Positions 1 to 8,637 of a stretch of 64,000 nt of DNA are shown here, piece after piece. Under the pieces are notes generated by a model, which had not been told where the DNA came from, made no database searches, and saw only the letters and a list, made by a program, of their open reading frames with translations. Location of the stretch: NCBI GenBank assembly GCA_963844315.1, contig CAWJOC010000005.1, positions 186,001 through 250,000 of the forward strand. Reading direction: 5' to 3'. This stretch comes from CAWAVN01 sp963844315. Its GTDB lineage: Bacteria; Planctomycetota; Planctomycetia; Planctomycetales; Planctomycetaceae. Each line of letters starts with the position of its first letter. Positions within the stretch are counted from its first letter, which is position 1. Made by a program: the position numbers and the translations under genes.

Positions 1-410
1 GCGGGGAGTTCCGGATCGACTTCCAGGCGAGGGATTTTTCCCGGCACGCGGAAGGTCTGCGATTCGGGCAGTTCTTCCAACGCGAGCTTGGCAAACACTT
101 GCCCATAGAATTCCTGGTTCGAGGCCGGGGGCGAGCCGACTTTGAAAAGTCCCACAAACAGCGTGACCAAGAACGCAACCAGCGTGACGAGCGCATATCC
201 CCAACCCCTGGCTTGGTCGCTGATCTTTTTGAGTTGCACCTTGAGGAGGTTCCCGCCTCCCAGGATGAAGGCCACCGCCGCCAGGATGTCGAACCAGACC
301 GCCGCGACTTCGCCCCAGCCCACGGTGGCGGGAATGAACGACGCCACAATCAACACAAACCCCACCCCCGCCGTGATCATGAGGGGAATCGTGCGTTTGA
401 AAAAGTTCAT
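1..410 (-). CDS. Membrane protein, 3' end outside window
   Basis: Translating the minus strand from the ATG at 410 gives an open frame that runs off the left edge, so only about 136 N-terminal residues are visible. It begins MNFFKRTIPLMITAGVGF and has three hydrophobic stretches (about residues 8-28, 35-52 and 72-92), followed by a soluble segment containing QEFYGQVFAKLALEELPES. I do not recognise the family. It is the last visible member of a minus-strand run that includes a DUF6754-like protein and a MutL-like ATPase, so it probably belongs to that membrane-associated cassette. The gap to the upstream gene holds two palindromic repeats. Confidence that it is a gene is good because the frame is intact and the membrane pattern is clear; the function is unknown. 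Confidence 0.7.
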   Translation of the reverse strand, partial: MNFFKRTIPLMITAGVGFVLIVASFIPATVGWGEVAAVWFDILAAVAFILGGGNLLKVQLKKISDQARGWGYALVTLVAFLVTLFVGLFKVGSPPASNQEFYGQVFAKLALEELPESQTFRVPGKIPRLEVDPELP

Positions 411-465
411 AAGGACCGTCTCCCTGGTGTGCCTTCAGGTTTTTGATTTCTGCGAGTGCGATTAG

Positions 466-676
466 CTGAGGACTTTGGTTTTGTCCCCTCTCCCCTTGGG
501 GGAGAGGGTTAGGGTGAGGGGTCGGATTTAAGATCGACGTCCAACTTTAATCGTTACCCCTCATCCGGCCTTCGGCCACCTTCTCCCCCAAGGGGAGAAG
601 GGATAGATTCCAACTCTTTGGTTGTGGCAATGCGGTATTAAGGTTACTTATGTGTTCAACTGAGGACTTTGGTTTT
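466..676. repeat. Palindromic repeat pair flanked by 17-bp direct repeat
   Basis: The 17-base string CTGAGGACTTTGGTTTT occurs at 466-482 and again at 660-676. Between the copies lie two palindromic elements: REP-A at 483-521 (core GGGAGAGGGTTAGGGTGAGG) and REP-B at 557-602 (containing CCGGCCTTCGGCC and the stem CTTCTCCC...GGGAGAAG). The right-hand copy is the 3' end of the DUF6754-like gene on the minus strand (reading KTKVLS then stop); the left-hand copy would encode the same residues and stop. This is what a duplicated target site around an inserted repeat cluster would look like. Confidence 0.75.
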
Positions 677-1866
677 CAGGAGTTCCAAGGCATTTTGGAA
701 CATTGGTTCTGTGGGGAAGAGATTCTGTAACGTCGCGAGCAGACATCCCAAGAGCAATAGACACCCCACAATCAGTTTGCCCACATCTTGCCCCTTGAGG
801 CTGCCGAGTTGATCGGGATCTCCCGAAAGATACGCGGACGCCGCGAAGAACTCTTCGCCGATCAGCGTATAATCGCAAGCCGCCACAAAGAACGGAAGTT
901 GCGCCGGTTGGGCCGTGCCCGCGACTTGGATGGCCCCGATAGCGTTGCCCGTTTCCGCGAGAATCAAGGACTCCGCGAAGAACGAGCCCATGTAAAAACA
1001 CGCAGCGGGTTTCTCGCGGACCATCATCCCCGACAAGTGCGCCACGTAACCGAATTGCTCGTCGGTGACGTAATAGATCCGGTCTTCGTTATAAGCATCG
1101 GGCCGGCCCGCCGCGAGGTAAGCGGACTGCACGGTTTCGCGTCCAGCGGTCATGACAAGCACCGGCTGGTGGGGACTTCCACGACGGCATCGTATTCCGC
1201 CGCCGTCTGCGCGACGCGGGACAGTACGGTCAGCCCCGCGACGGTTTGAATGTCGTTGATGTCCTGCACGCCTGGGACAAACAAGCAGGTCCGTCCCATT
1301 TCCGTGGCCCGGCCCACGGCTTCATCGACGGCTTCCAGCCCCGCGATTTTGCGAATCCTCAAATCGCGGCCGGTGCGGGCGATGGCGATAAAGGTAATCA
1401 CCGAGCCGCAAACCAAGACCGTCATGATGGCCAGCCCCATCCGCTTGCCCAGGAACCATTCCCGCGTGGCGATGGCCGGTTCACTTGTCGTAACCCAAGC
1501 GGATTTTTCTCCCTCGGAATTGACGGCCCGCACGCGAAAATAATAAGGCTCCCCGCGATGATTTTTCCCCACCGGGACGGTGATTTGGCCCGCTTTGTAT
1601 GCCTTTTCGTCCGGCACGGCGGGCGCGAGTTCCTCGAACTTTCCATTCGGCTCCGCAGATCTTTGCAGCTCATAGCGCTCCACTGTTTTCGGCTCCGCAT
1701 TCGGAACATCCTCCGGGGAAAGCTCGAAGGTGACATCAATCTCCTCGCCCTCATCCAAAGGATGATCCTCTGCCATTATGCTCTTGGGCGGAGCGGGAGG
1801 AGCCGCTTGGGCTGAGCCAGAAATCACCAACAGAGCCAGCACGCCAAGGTGGATCAAACGCGGCAT
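656..1866 (-). CDS. DUF6754-like membrane protein (frame broken near 1155)
   Basis: Two overlapping frames make one protein. The 5' part starts at the ATG at 1866 (MPRLIHLGVLALLVISGSAQ, a signal peptide), has a fibronectin-like region (about residues 30-130), then a transmembrane helix (GLAIMTVLVCGSVITFIAI). It reads to VPTSR and hits a stop; the other frame continues LVMTAGRETVQSAY and ends with a second transmembrane segment (GKLIVGCLLLLGCLLATLQ). Restoring one C in the CC run at about 1155 joins them as TSPVLVMTAGRE. The layout matches DUF6754 proteins as I know them. The frame could be extended upstream to 1971, but that part is encoded by a palindromic repeat, so 1866 is preferred. Function unknown; the neighbours suggest a membrane complex with the MutL-like ATPase. 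Confidence 0.65.
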
Positions 1867-1878
1867 GGAGCGTATCTT

Positions 1879-1915
1879 GTCCCCTCTCCCCTGGGAGGAG
1901 AGGGTTAGGGTGAGG
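1879..1915. repeat. REP-A palindromic repeat upstream of the DUF6754-like gene
   Basis: This is a diverged copy of the REP-A element seen at 483-521, 5533-5571 and 51582-51620, with stem CCCTCTCC...GGAGAGGG. It lies 13 bases upstream of the preferred start of the DUF6754-like gene. On the minus strand its purine-rich end (GGGGAGAGGGGAC) falls where a Shine-Dalgarno sequence would be expected. Confidence 0.75.
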
Positions 1916-1974
1916 AGAAAGAACGGTTGAATCCGCGCACATCTTTTTGCAATTTGGCGACGAAAACGCATGGG

Positions 1975-3101
1975 TTATTCTCCAATAATCTCCACATTGG
2001 CGCGGGGCACGGTGACTTTGCCGCCGGATTCGAGATCGACTTCGAGCACCCTGGCTTTGGAACCGGAGCCTAGGACTTGCGGTTCCGAGGGCAAGCCGCT
2101 GACCTTGCCGATGAGTCCGAAATGCGGGTCGCGAATGATCCGCACCGGCGAGCCAATTCCCAGTGCCCCTCCGGTATGCTTGGGTTCCGCTTCGTGGGCG
2201 AGTTCATCCTTGGTTAAGGGGATCAGGATTTCTGGCCGCATCACGCCCGCGCGGATTTGCGTGGCGCCCGTAACGGCGGCTTCATCGCCTTCTCGCGATT
2301 TCAAAAGTTGAAAGGTGCGGTCGGCCATCGCGATTTCGCCGAAGCCTTCGGTGATGATGACCGTCGTTCCCACCGTTTCCGAACCCGTCACCGCAACGCC
2401 TAAATCGTATCCCAAAATCTCTTTGAGATCCTGGTCGTCCATGCCCCCGGAGATCACCGCGGAGACGCCCAACTTAATCGCCTTCCGCACAGCATCGCCG
2501 GTCATTCTCGCCCCGCCAATGACGATCTGGCCTTGCATGTCGGCCTGGAGCAAATCGGCGGTGAGTTCTTCCTTGGGGTCAGCACACGCCATTCGGAGTT
2601 TGCCGTAGGCTTCCCCGCCGATGCCGAAGATGCCTTGGATATAGGTGATGTCCGCCTCGATGACCACCCCTTCGTTGGGGATGACTTCCACGACTTCGCC
2701 GGCCAAAAACGCCAGAACTTGAACCGCGTGCGGCTCGCCCCGGAGGATCAATTGCCCCGTCACCTTCGAGACCGATTCCAGCGTGCCGGCGACTTTGGAT
2801 TTATACTCGTTCTTGAACATCCCAAAGATGCCCTTGGTCCGGGCCAGCGGTTGGCCGACTTGGACGGCCTCGCCTTCCTTGACCAGCAGGCATTCGCTGA
2901 CTTCTCCCGGCGGCAGCGAGAGCAAGTTCGCCAGGTTGATCGGGGTGACATCGCCGGGCATGAAGGTTTGGGCCACCACGTCTTTGCGCCGACCTGTTGC
3001 CCGACCTTCACAAGCACATCGCCCGCAATTGGCAGCAGCCTTTTGGCCTGATGCCGGACGCGATTGGTGACTTTGAGTCCTGGTGTGTATGCAACAGCCA
3101 T
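1975..3101 (-). CDS. Barrel-sandwich-like protein of the MutL/DUF6754 cassette (frame broken near 2985)
   Basis: The N-terminus (MAVAYTPGLKVTNRV, start 3101) is in one frame to VGQQVGA. The rest (KDVVAQTFMPGDVTPINL onward) is in another, and adding one A to the AAA run at about 2985 makes a single protein of about 375 residues. Residues about 15-120 alternate short strands and glycines (KEGEAVQVGQPLA, GTLESVSKVTGQL) like lipoyl or RnfC barrel-sandwich hybrid domains, but no biotinyl or lipoyl lysine motif is evident. A second region (AVISGGMDDQDLKEILGYDL, then TVIITEGFGEIAM) and a C-terminal beta-rich region follow. I know this protein type only as a conserved unknown next to MutL-like genes. 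It sits 130 bases downstream of the MutL-like gene, with an inverted repeat in the gap. Confidence 0.65.
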
Positions 3102-3134
3102 CTTGGTGTGTTGTCCGTGCTCCGTTGTTGTCCT

Positions 3135-3226
3135 GGCGAGCGTGGGGCGTCAGCCCCATGAGAATTCTGAAGTTCGATGCGTACTCTTCCTCAATCTGCT
3201 CATGGGGCTGACGCCCCACGCTCGCC
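3135..3226. repeat. Inverted repeat, family C, two arms
   Basis: The arm at 3135-3162 (core GTGGGGCGTCAGCCCCATGA) is repeated inverted at 3199-3226 with about 36 bases between. Each arm contains its own small palindrome (GGGGCGTCAGCCCC). A diverged single arm recurs at 34877-34904. It fills almost the whole gap between the MutL-like and barrel-sandwich genes and could fold in the operon mRNA. Confidence 0.8.
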
Positions 3227-3231
3227 CTTTG

Positions 3232-5061
3232 TTATTTGGAATTTGGATATAACTCTAAGGTCTCAATCCAACTTTTCATGGCTTGTCGGCAGGTGGCGGG
3301 ATCAGACGGCAACTGCAGCGGGCGGCCTCTTGCATCCAGGATCAAACCCACGGTTCCGCCTTTCACGGTTTTCTTGATCGGTTTTCCTGTCCCGGCTCCC
3401 ATGTTGAATCCTTTCGCGGGTTCGATTTCGACTTCGGCGGTTTGGTTCTCGGCGAGCGGGAAGAGTTTCATTTCGCCGTAGGCCATTTCGCCGCGTTCGG
3501 AAAGTCCGCCGCCTTCAATCTTGTAGCTAAAGCACGGCTTGCCGGGTTTGCCCGTGCCTGCCGGGGCGATGCAGGTTCCCAGGTAGATCAAGCAGTCGCG
3601 CTCGAAGACTTCGAGAGCCGCTTGCGGGTGGACTTGGGCCAACACGCCAAGATGGGGCATCATGAAGATGCTGTCCTTGGCGAGCGTGGTGATGCCTTCG
3701 GGTTCAAAGGCGTCGATTAGCAGGGCAGCGGTTTGGTGCATCCGCGGAGCATGGGACAACACGCCGCCAGAAGCCACGAGCAGGTTGAGCGTCATGTTAT
3801 TGACAATCGTTTGCCCGCTGACTTGCTGGCTGAACGTATCGCCCACGGTCCGCTGTTGCTGCACGCCTTTCAATGTCGTGGCGAACTCTTTGTGCTGGAT
3901 GTAGGCGAGCCTCAAGGCTTCCCGCGCGACGGCTTGCTCGAAGACCAAGGCTTCCATCGTTTGCGGGATAGTCGTGGGGCGGATCATTTTGTTTTTGACG
4001 CGGTTTCTAAGCTCGCGCTCGTCCATGTCGAAATGCACCCACCGGAGTATCATAGGCAGCGTGGCTTCGGCGCAGACATTCGAGATGGAATAACTCATGC
4101 CGAGGTTAGCGGAGACCGTGCGGTTGAACACGGGCTTTTCCGAATCGGGATCGCGGAACACGCTGAACACGTCCGTCGTCGCTCCGCCAATGTCCACGCC
4201 GACCGCGTTGATGCCCTGCCGTTCCGCGATGGTTTGCAGAATGTTCCCCACCGCGCCGGGCGTGGGCATGATCGGGGCATCGGTCCATTCAATGAGCTTG
4301 TTGTAACCCGGAGCATGGGCCATGACGTGTTCCAGGAACAAATCGTGGATCGCATCGCGGGCCGGTCCCAGGTTTTCGCGCTCTAACACGGGGCGGAGAT
4401 TGTCCACGATCTTCAGTTCGACCGATTCATCGAACACCTTGGCCACCAAGGGACCGGCTTCTTTGTTTCCCGCATAGACCAAGGGCATGCGGTATTCCTT
4501 GCCGAAGCGGGGCTGCGGTTTGGCGGGGGCGATGAGTTCGGCAATCTCCACGACTTGCGGCGTGTTGCCGCCGTCGGTTCCGCCGGAGAGCAGAATCATA
4601 TCGGGCCTGAGTTCCCGGATGCGCTGGATTTGCTGGTGCGGCAGGCGTTTGTCGTTGGAGGCAATCGTGTCCATTACAATCGCCCCGGCTCCCAAGGCGG
4701 CGCGCTTGGCACTGGCGGCGGTCATCTCCTTGACGATGCCCGCGACCATCATTTGCAATCCCCCGCCCGCGCTCGACGTGGAGATATAAATGTCGCAGCC
4801 TTCGCCATTTTTCGCGGGCCGGATGATGTTCCCGTTGTCATCGACGAGCTTTCGTCCCGCCAGTTCGCTGACTTCGGTGACGGCATTGATCACGCCCACC
4901 GTCACATCCGCCACAGGCTGCTCCACGGTCGTTGGGGCTTCGCCTCGAAACGTTTGGCGATAATGGCCATCGACCTTTTCGATCAAGATGGCCTTGGTCG
5001 TCGTGCTGCCACAATCGGTGGCCAAGATGATATTGATTTTATCGGGATCAAGCTGGTGCAT
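3232..5061 (-). CDS. MutL/GlmL-like actin-fold ATPase
   Basis: The protein is about 609 residues, starting at the ATG at 5061 (MHQLDPDKINIILATDCG). It carries actin/Hsp70-fold nucleotide motifs: phosphate 1 (DCGSTTTKAILIEK, about residues 16-29), phosphate 2 (VGVDIGGATTDVFSVF, about 315) and an adenosine-type motif (LLVASGGVLSHAPR). This matches the GlmL/MutL family (TIGR01319), whose clostridial members accompany adenosylcobalamin glutamate mutase and are thought to act as reactivation or chaperone factors. Clostridial MutL is shorter, so this is the longer form. No mutase subunit is present here. The partners are membrane proteins and a barrel-sandwich protein, so a different client is inferred. 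The reading frame is intact, and the start overlaps the end of the upstream 127-residue gene by 14 bases, implying coupled translation. Confidence 0.85.
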   Translation of the reverse strand: MHQLDPDKINIILATDCGSTTTKAILIEKVDGHYRQTFRGEAPTTVEQPVADVTVGVINAVTEVSELAGRKLVDDNGNIIRPAKNGEGCDIYISTSSAGGGLQMMVAGIVKEMTAASAKRAALGAGAIVMDTIASNDKRLPHQQIQRIRELRPDMILLSGGTDGGNTPQVVEIAELIAPAKPQPRFGKEYRMPLVYAGNKEAGPLVAKVFDESVELKIVDNLRPVLERENLGPARDAIHDLFLEHVMAHAPGYNKLIEWTDAPIMPTPGAVGNILQTIAERQGINAVGVDIGGATTDVFSVFRDPDSEKPVFNRTVSANLGMSYSISNVCAEATLPMILRWVHFDMDERELRNRVKNKMIRPTTIPQTMEALVFEQAVAREALRLAYIQHKEFATTLKGVQQQRTVGDTFSQQVSGQTIVNNMTLNLLVASGGVLSHAPRMHQTAALLIDAFEPEGITTLAKDSIFMMPHLGVLAQVHPQAALEVFERDCLIYLGTCIAPAGTGKPGKPCFSYKIEGGGLSERGEMAYGEMKLFPLAENQTAEVEIEPAKGFNMGAGTGKPIKKTVKGGTVGLILDARGRPLQLPSDPATCRQAMKSWIETLELYPNSK

Positions 5062-5431
5062 CGGGGAGGTCTGTCCGTGTTTCGTCCTTAAATTCGGTTC
5101 CAGGTTCGGCGTCGTGCCGGGCGGCTTGGGCTTCGAGTTCCTCAATCCGTCGGCAAAGGTAGTCAATTGCCCCGCGATGTTCCAGGAACGCCGCAAAATG
5201 CTGATGGCCGCGGCGTTGGGTAATCATCGAAAGGATCGGGCCGAAAAAATGCAAGACTTGCGAACCGACATAGTTCAATGGCCGCGACATTTCCAAGAAT
5301 ACCAACGTCGGCGTGGTGAGATGCCGTTTGACGATTTGCCGGCACACGGCATCCACGGCGGCGTGTTGTTCGGGCGTCGGCTCCGCCGGGCCGGGCGAAT
5401 CCACGGCGAAGGCATGTTTCAACCACCGCAT
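5048..5431 (-). CDS. Conserved small hypothetical protein of the cassette
   Basis: A 127-residue protein beginning MRWLKHAFAVDSPGPAEP. The middle is amphipathic to hydrophobic (LTTPTLVFLEMSRPLNYVGS, then QVLHFFGPILSMI) and the end is charged. I recognise no named domain. The gene overlaps its upstream neighbour by 13 bases and the MutL-like start by 14 bases, so it is locked into one transcript with both. The central motif suggests a membrane-surface association rather than a full transmembrane helix. The tight overlaps and an intact frame support a real gene; the role is unknown. Confidence 0.7.
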   Translation of the reverse strand: MRWLKHAFAVDSPGPAEPTPEQHAAVDAVCRQIVKRHLTTPTLVFLEMSRPLNYVGSQVLHFFGPILSMITQRRGHQHFAAFLEHRGAIDYLCRRIEELEAQAARHDAEPGTEFKDETRTDLPDAPA

Positions 5432-5988
5432 GTCTGGCCCTCCCGCGGTAATGCCATCTTCTGGCTAACGTCGCGAACGATCGCTTCCTTGGGAAGCAAT
5501 TTGCAGATGAGCTGAATGATCTCTTCGGCTTTGTCCCCTCTCCCCTTGGGGGAGAGGGTTAGGGTGAGGGGAACGGACGGTTTAATCCGTCCGCTCCCAA
5601 AGAGCAGCGAAATCCCGCGATACTCATCCAGAAATGACTGCTTCGCGCGCGGTGAGAGAAAGCCTCCCGTTTGGTCATACACAAACCGGCGAAGCTCCGT
5701 CCATTGGTAATGCCGGGTTTTCAAGGGAAAGCGTGCGGTGATTCCGTCCTCGGTCAATTCATACCGCGTCGGAAAGAAGAATCGATTGCAGCCAACAACC
5801 AGCGCCGCCGCCGCGAACACACCCCACGCAGGTTGCTGCATCAGTTCCTTCGTCAGCCAAGAAGCCAAGGCAATCACAAAGCCCGTGAGAAGCGCGGTCT
5901 GCCAGCGCTCCCGTGCCGGGTGAACTTGCCATGAAAAGAGAATGGAAGGAGTGGAATCCAATGCGCAAACTTTCGCCAAAACTCCCAA
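5419..5988 (-). CDS. Membrane protein with PH-like domain and a repeat-encoded insert
   Basis: About 189 residues. Two hydrophobic helices lie near residues 30-60 (TALLTGFVIALASWL and GVFAAAALVVGC), followed by RYELTEDGITARFPLKTRHY and WTELRRFVYDQTGG, a pattern seen in bacterial PH-domain (YdbT/YcxB-type) proteins. Near residue 140 the protein reads PLTLTLSPKGRGDK, which is the translation of the REP-A repeat at 5533-5571. The native sequence resumes at AEEIIQLICKLL. The listed start is a TTG at 5988; a later TTG (at LDSTPSILFSWQ) is equally possible. It is the first gene of the minus-strand cassette and overlaps the next gene by 13 bases. Confidence 0.6.
   Translation of the reverse strand: MGVLAKVCALDSTPSILFSWQVHPARERWQTALLTGFVIALASWLTKELMQQPAWGVFAAAALVVGCNRFFFPTRYELTEDGITARFPLKTRHYQWTELRRFVYDQTGGFLSPRAKQSFLDEYRGISLLFGSGRIKPSVPLTLTLSPKGRGDKAEEIIQLICKLLPKEAIVRDVSQKMALPREGQTCGG
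5533..5571. repeat. REP-A palindromic repeat inside a coding sequence
   Basis: This copy is nearly identical to 483-521 (same core GGGAGAGGGTTAGGGTGAGG) and lies in frame inside the PH-like gene. An adjoining hairpin at about 5573-5594 (CGGACGG TTTAAT CCGTCCG) may be part of the same insertion. It keeps the frame open and adds roughly 20 residues. Confidence 0.8.
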
Positions 5989-6125
5989 AATGAGCTTCGG
6001 CGATACGATAACATCCCCATGGGGAGATTGCGACCAAACGCAGCAGTCTCAGCGAAAATCCGTTCGGAACAGGTGTAGACGATCCTCGCCGGGGTGGAGG
6101 CGAGTGTCTTCTAAAATTCCGATCG

Positions 6126-6204
6126 GTGTGTGCCACTGGCTTTGCCAGTGCGAAAATAAGTCCGTCGTGCCCTTTTCAAGCACTGGCAAAGCCAGTGGCA
6201 CACA
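6126..6204. repeat. Inverted repeat, family D
   Basis: The arm at 6127-6150 (core GCCACTGGCTTTGCCAGTG) is repeated inverted at 6181-6204, separated by about 30 bases. Each arm contains its own palindrome. It lies between the anti-sigma-like gene and the MutL-like cassette, both on the minus strand, and could act as a transcription barrier, although no T tract follows. Confidence 0.8.
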
Positions 6205-6255
6205 ACAGGTCAATCGTAGGTTGACGGAACGCTAAGGCTTCGAGAGGTCATTGGA

Positions 6256-8637
6256 TTAAAAGAGGTTGCCGTTGAGAGCATCGTCCCGCCAGCGGCTTTG
6301 GGCGTTTTTGCGCTGGCTTTCAGTGTCCAGTGGACGGTAATTGTGATGCTTGCCTGTCATTTCTTGGAGGATCATGAAGGCCAGCGTGCGGACCGTGATG
6401 TTGTCATCCAGCAAGTGATCGACCAGTTGAATCGCCTGAGCACCTTCCGTCAAATCGCTTTTGCGATAGCCCCACAATAATCGGTAGACGTTGCCCGCGG
6501 TCTCCGGGAGGAAATTGCGTTCCAACTCCTTTTTGAGCAGTTGCCCGTGCTTTTTGTCCGGATGCAGCGTAAGCCAGCGCCGTGTCGCATCAATCGTGGC
6601 CAGGCGGAGTTCTTCCGGGGACGCTTCGTTCAGCGACAGCAAATCGGCCACGTCCCGGATGCAGCCCGTCATGGCCAAGGTCCGCGCGGCCATGACAGCC
6701 ACCGGCGGTAGCGTATTATGATTCTTCGCGAGCGGCAGCAAGACCTGGGTGACATCCGATTCCACTTCGGACTCTTGGAAGGCTTCGTGAATCTGCCGCA
6801 TGAATTGCGCGGCCTTGCTTGAGAAGTTGCGGCTCAAAGGATTCACCCATTCGGGTATTGACACCTCAGATTCGACCATGGGCGGCGTGGGCTGCGGTTG
6901 ATCCGCCGCAACCTGATTGGGCGAGATCTCCAAGGCTTGCTTGGCCCCGATGGCATACGGAGTTTTCGTCCGATCCAGGAACCGCACCGCCCCCGTATCC
7001 ACCCAAAGCCGTCCCATGTACCAATTCGGACCCAGGCTCTGCTCAAGTTGATTGGGCAGTTTTGGGAGAATCTCCAACCCGCAGCGGGTGTTGGGATCCA
7101 TTTCCAATCGCAACACATCCGCGCCCACGATCACGCTGAATATAACGCTTTGACTTTGATCGTTATCGCTTTCGGGGCGGGTGAACACGACTTTCCCCTG
7201 GCTGAGATTCAAAGCGAACGCCTCCGCAGGTTTCTGAGCTTCAAAGCGGGCCAAGACTCCACCGATGAACGTGACCTTGACATCGCTCTTGCTGATGGAG
7301 AACACCGCATCGAGCGGTTCGGGGCAGGCCAACTGTTCGCCCAACATGACCCTGCTGCGGTAGGGCAGCGTGCCCCATTCCGCATTTTCGGCGTCAAACC
7401 GAAGCAGCATCCCTTTGGTGATGTTGTTGGCGACCTCGGTCAAGTACAGGACGTCCACAGTCGCAGCCGGAGGGCTTTCCGGCTCGATGGCCGTCACTTT
7501 GCTGGATTCCGGGGTTTCTGCCTTGACGGGCGGCATCTCGCTTGAACGTTCAGCCGGTTTCGTCTCGACCAATTCGGCAGGCTTCGATTCGGTTTCGTTT
7601 TTGCCAACCGTGGGGATGACCGCGACTGCGGCATCCGCTTTTTTGTCACCGGGAGGCTCGGCATCGATTTCAATGGCCGGTTTGGGATTCTGCTGCGTGG
7701 CCGTGCCTGGTTCAGGAACCTCGGAGCCATTGGATTCCGGCTGCGCTTTGCGTTCCGCCTCCGCTGGCGTTTCTGGGCTTGGCGTTTCCGTTTCCGGTTG
7801 GGGGAGTGGTTCCTGTTGATTCTGCGCGAGTTCCTCATTGACTTTATTGTCTTTGGAACCGCTTCCCAAGAGCGAGGGATCATAAATGAGCAGTCCCACC
7901 CAAAGCATCAACACCAACACCACGAACGCGGGAACCAAAGCCCGTTTCCAAATCGGTTTGGGTTTGAGATAGTCGGGGATCCGATCGGAAAACCGGGTGG
8001 CGGGAACCGGTTTGGAAACGGCGGCCCCGCCATTAGTGGAAGGTTGGGCAGGCTCTCGGGAATGCGCAGGCTGAGCGGCCGTTGCCGAGGGATGTTGCAA
8101 AGCGGGAGCCGCTGCTTCCCGGCCTGCCTTGGTCTGCGTGCCCGGAGCGGAGCGGGTTGCGGGGGCCAGGGCACTTTCAGGACGAGATTTGTGCGCCAAG
8201 GCGGCGGGAATCAAAGCGTGCAATCGCTCCCGGCTCTCGGCGCTGACGTGAATCGGGTCTCCCAAGACCAACGTCAAAATCTGATGACAGGCGGCCACCT
8301 CGGCCAGATGGGTATCGGATTCCAAGCACACGCGCTCCACGTCCGACACGGACTGCGGAGGCAGGGTATTGTCCAGATATTCCGCGACCGTATTGGGATC
8401 AAGTCCCGATCCGGGTCCGGTCAAATCGGGAGCTTCCACTCGTCGCCGCCTCAAAACATCCTGAATGCGGTCGACCAATTGGGAGGCGTATTGGGTCTCC
8501 TGAATCTTCGTCCCGATCTCGCGGGCTTGGGCGGGTTCGAGGACATCATCCAAATAGGCCAACAATGTTCGCAGCGTGAGCCGCAAGTGCTTGGGGTCTT
8601 CCGAGTTGCCGCCGGGAATGGGTTTGTTCTGCACCAT
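6256..8637 (-). CDS. Anti-sigma-factor-like / FecR-like membrane protein
   Basis: A 793-residue protein. The cytosolic N-terminal part (about 1-155) has two helical segments of the type seen in planctomycete anti-sigma-like proteins (TLLAYLDDVLEPAQAREIG and TVAEYLDNTLPPQSVSDVE); the Cys/His zinc ligands of classical ZAS domains are not visible. A Pro/Ala-rich linker leads to one transmembrane helix near residue 235 (LVPAFVVLVLMLWVGLLIY), then an acidic Pro/Glu-rich stretch, a beta-rich FecR-like region (about 395-580) and a helical C-terminus resembling HEAT repeats. The topology suggests an envelope sensor that could hold a cytosolic regulator; no sigma-factor gene adjoins it. It is divergent from the HPt gene at 9004. 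The frame is intact throughout. Confidence 0.65.
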   Translation of the reverse strand: MVQNKPIPGGNSEDPKHLRLTLRTLLAYLDDVLEPAQAREIGTKIQETQYASQLVDRIQDVLRRRRVEAPDLTGPGSGLDPNTVAEYLDNTLPPQSVSDVERVCLESDTHLAEVAACHQILTLVLGDPIHVSAESRERLHALIPAALAHKSRPESALAPATRSAPGTQTKAGREAAAPALQHPSATAAQPAHSREPAQPSTNGGAAVSKPVPATRFSDRIPDYLKPKPIWKRALVPAFVVLVLMLWVGLLIYDPSLLGSGSKDNKVNEELAQNQQEPLPQPETETPSPETPAEAERKAQPESNGSEVPEPGTATQQNPKPAIEIDAEPPGDKKADAAVAVIPTVGKNETESKPAELVETKPAERSSEMPPVKAETPESSKVTAIEPESPPAATVDVLYLTEVANNITKGMLLRFDAENAEWGTLPYRSRVMLGEQLACPEPLDAVFSISKSDVKVTFIGGVLARFEAQKPAEAFALNLSQGKVVFTRPESDNDQSQSVIFSVIVGADVLRLEMDPNTRCGLEILPKLPNQLEQSLGPNWYMGRLWVDTGAVRFLDRTKTPYAIGAKQALEISPNQVAADQPQPTPPMVESEVSIPEWVNPLSRNFSSKAAQFMRQIHEAFQESEVESDVTQVLLPLAKNHNTLPPVAVMAARTLAMTGCIRDVADLLSLNEASPEELRLATIDATRRWLTLHPDKKHGQLLKKELERNFLPETAGNVYRLLWGYRKSDLTEGAQAIQLVDHLLDDNITVRTLAFMILQEMTGKHHNYRPLDTESQRKNAQSRWRDDALNGNLF

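Noticed and set aside
1150..1162. Programmed ribosomal frameshifting as an explanation for the breaks
   Set aside because: Break sites share no slippery motif, go in both directions, and occur in many unrelated gene families.
4988..5515. 175-residue plus-strand frame over the start of the MutL-like gene
   Set aside because: It is antisense to two genes with overlapping starts and conserved motifs.
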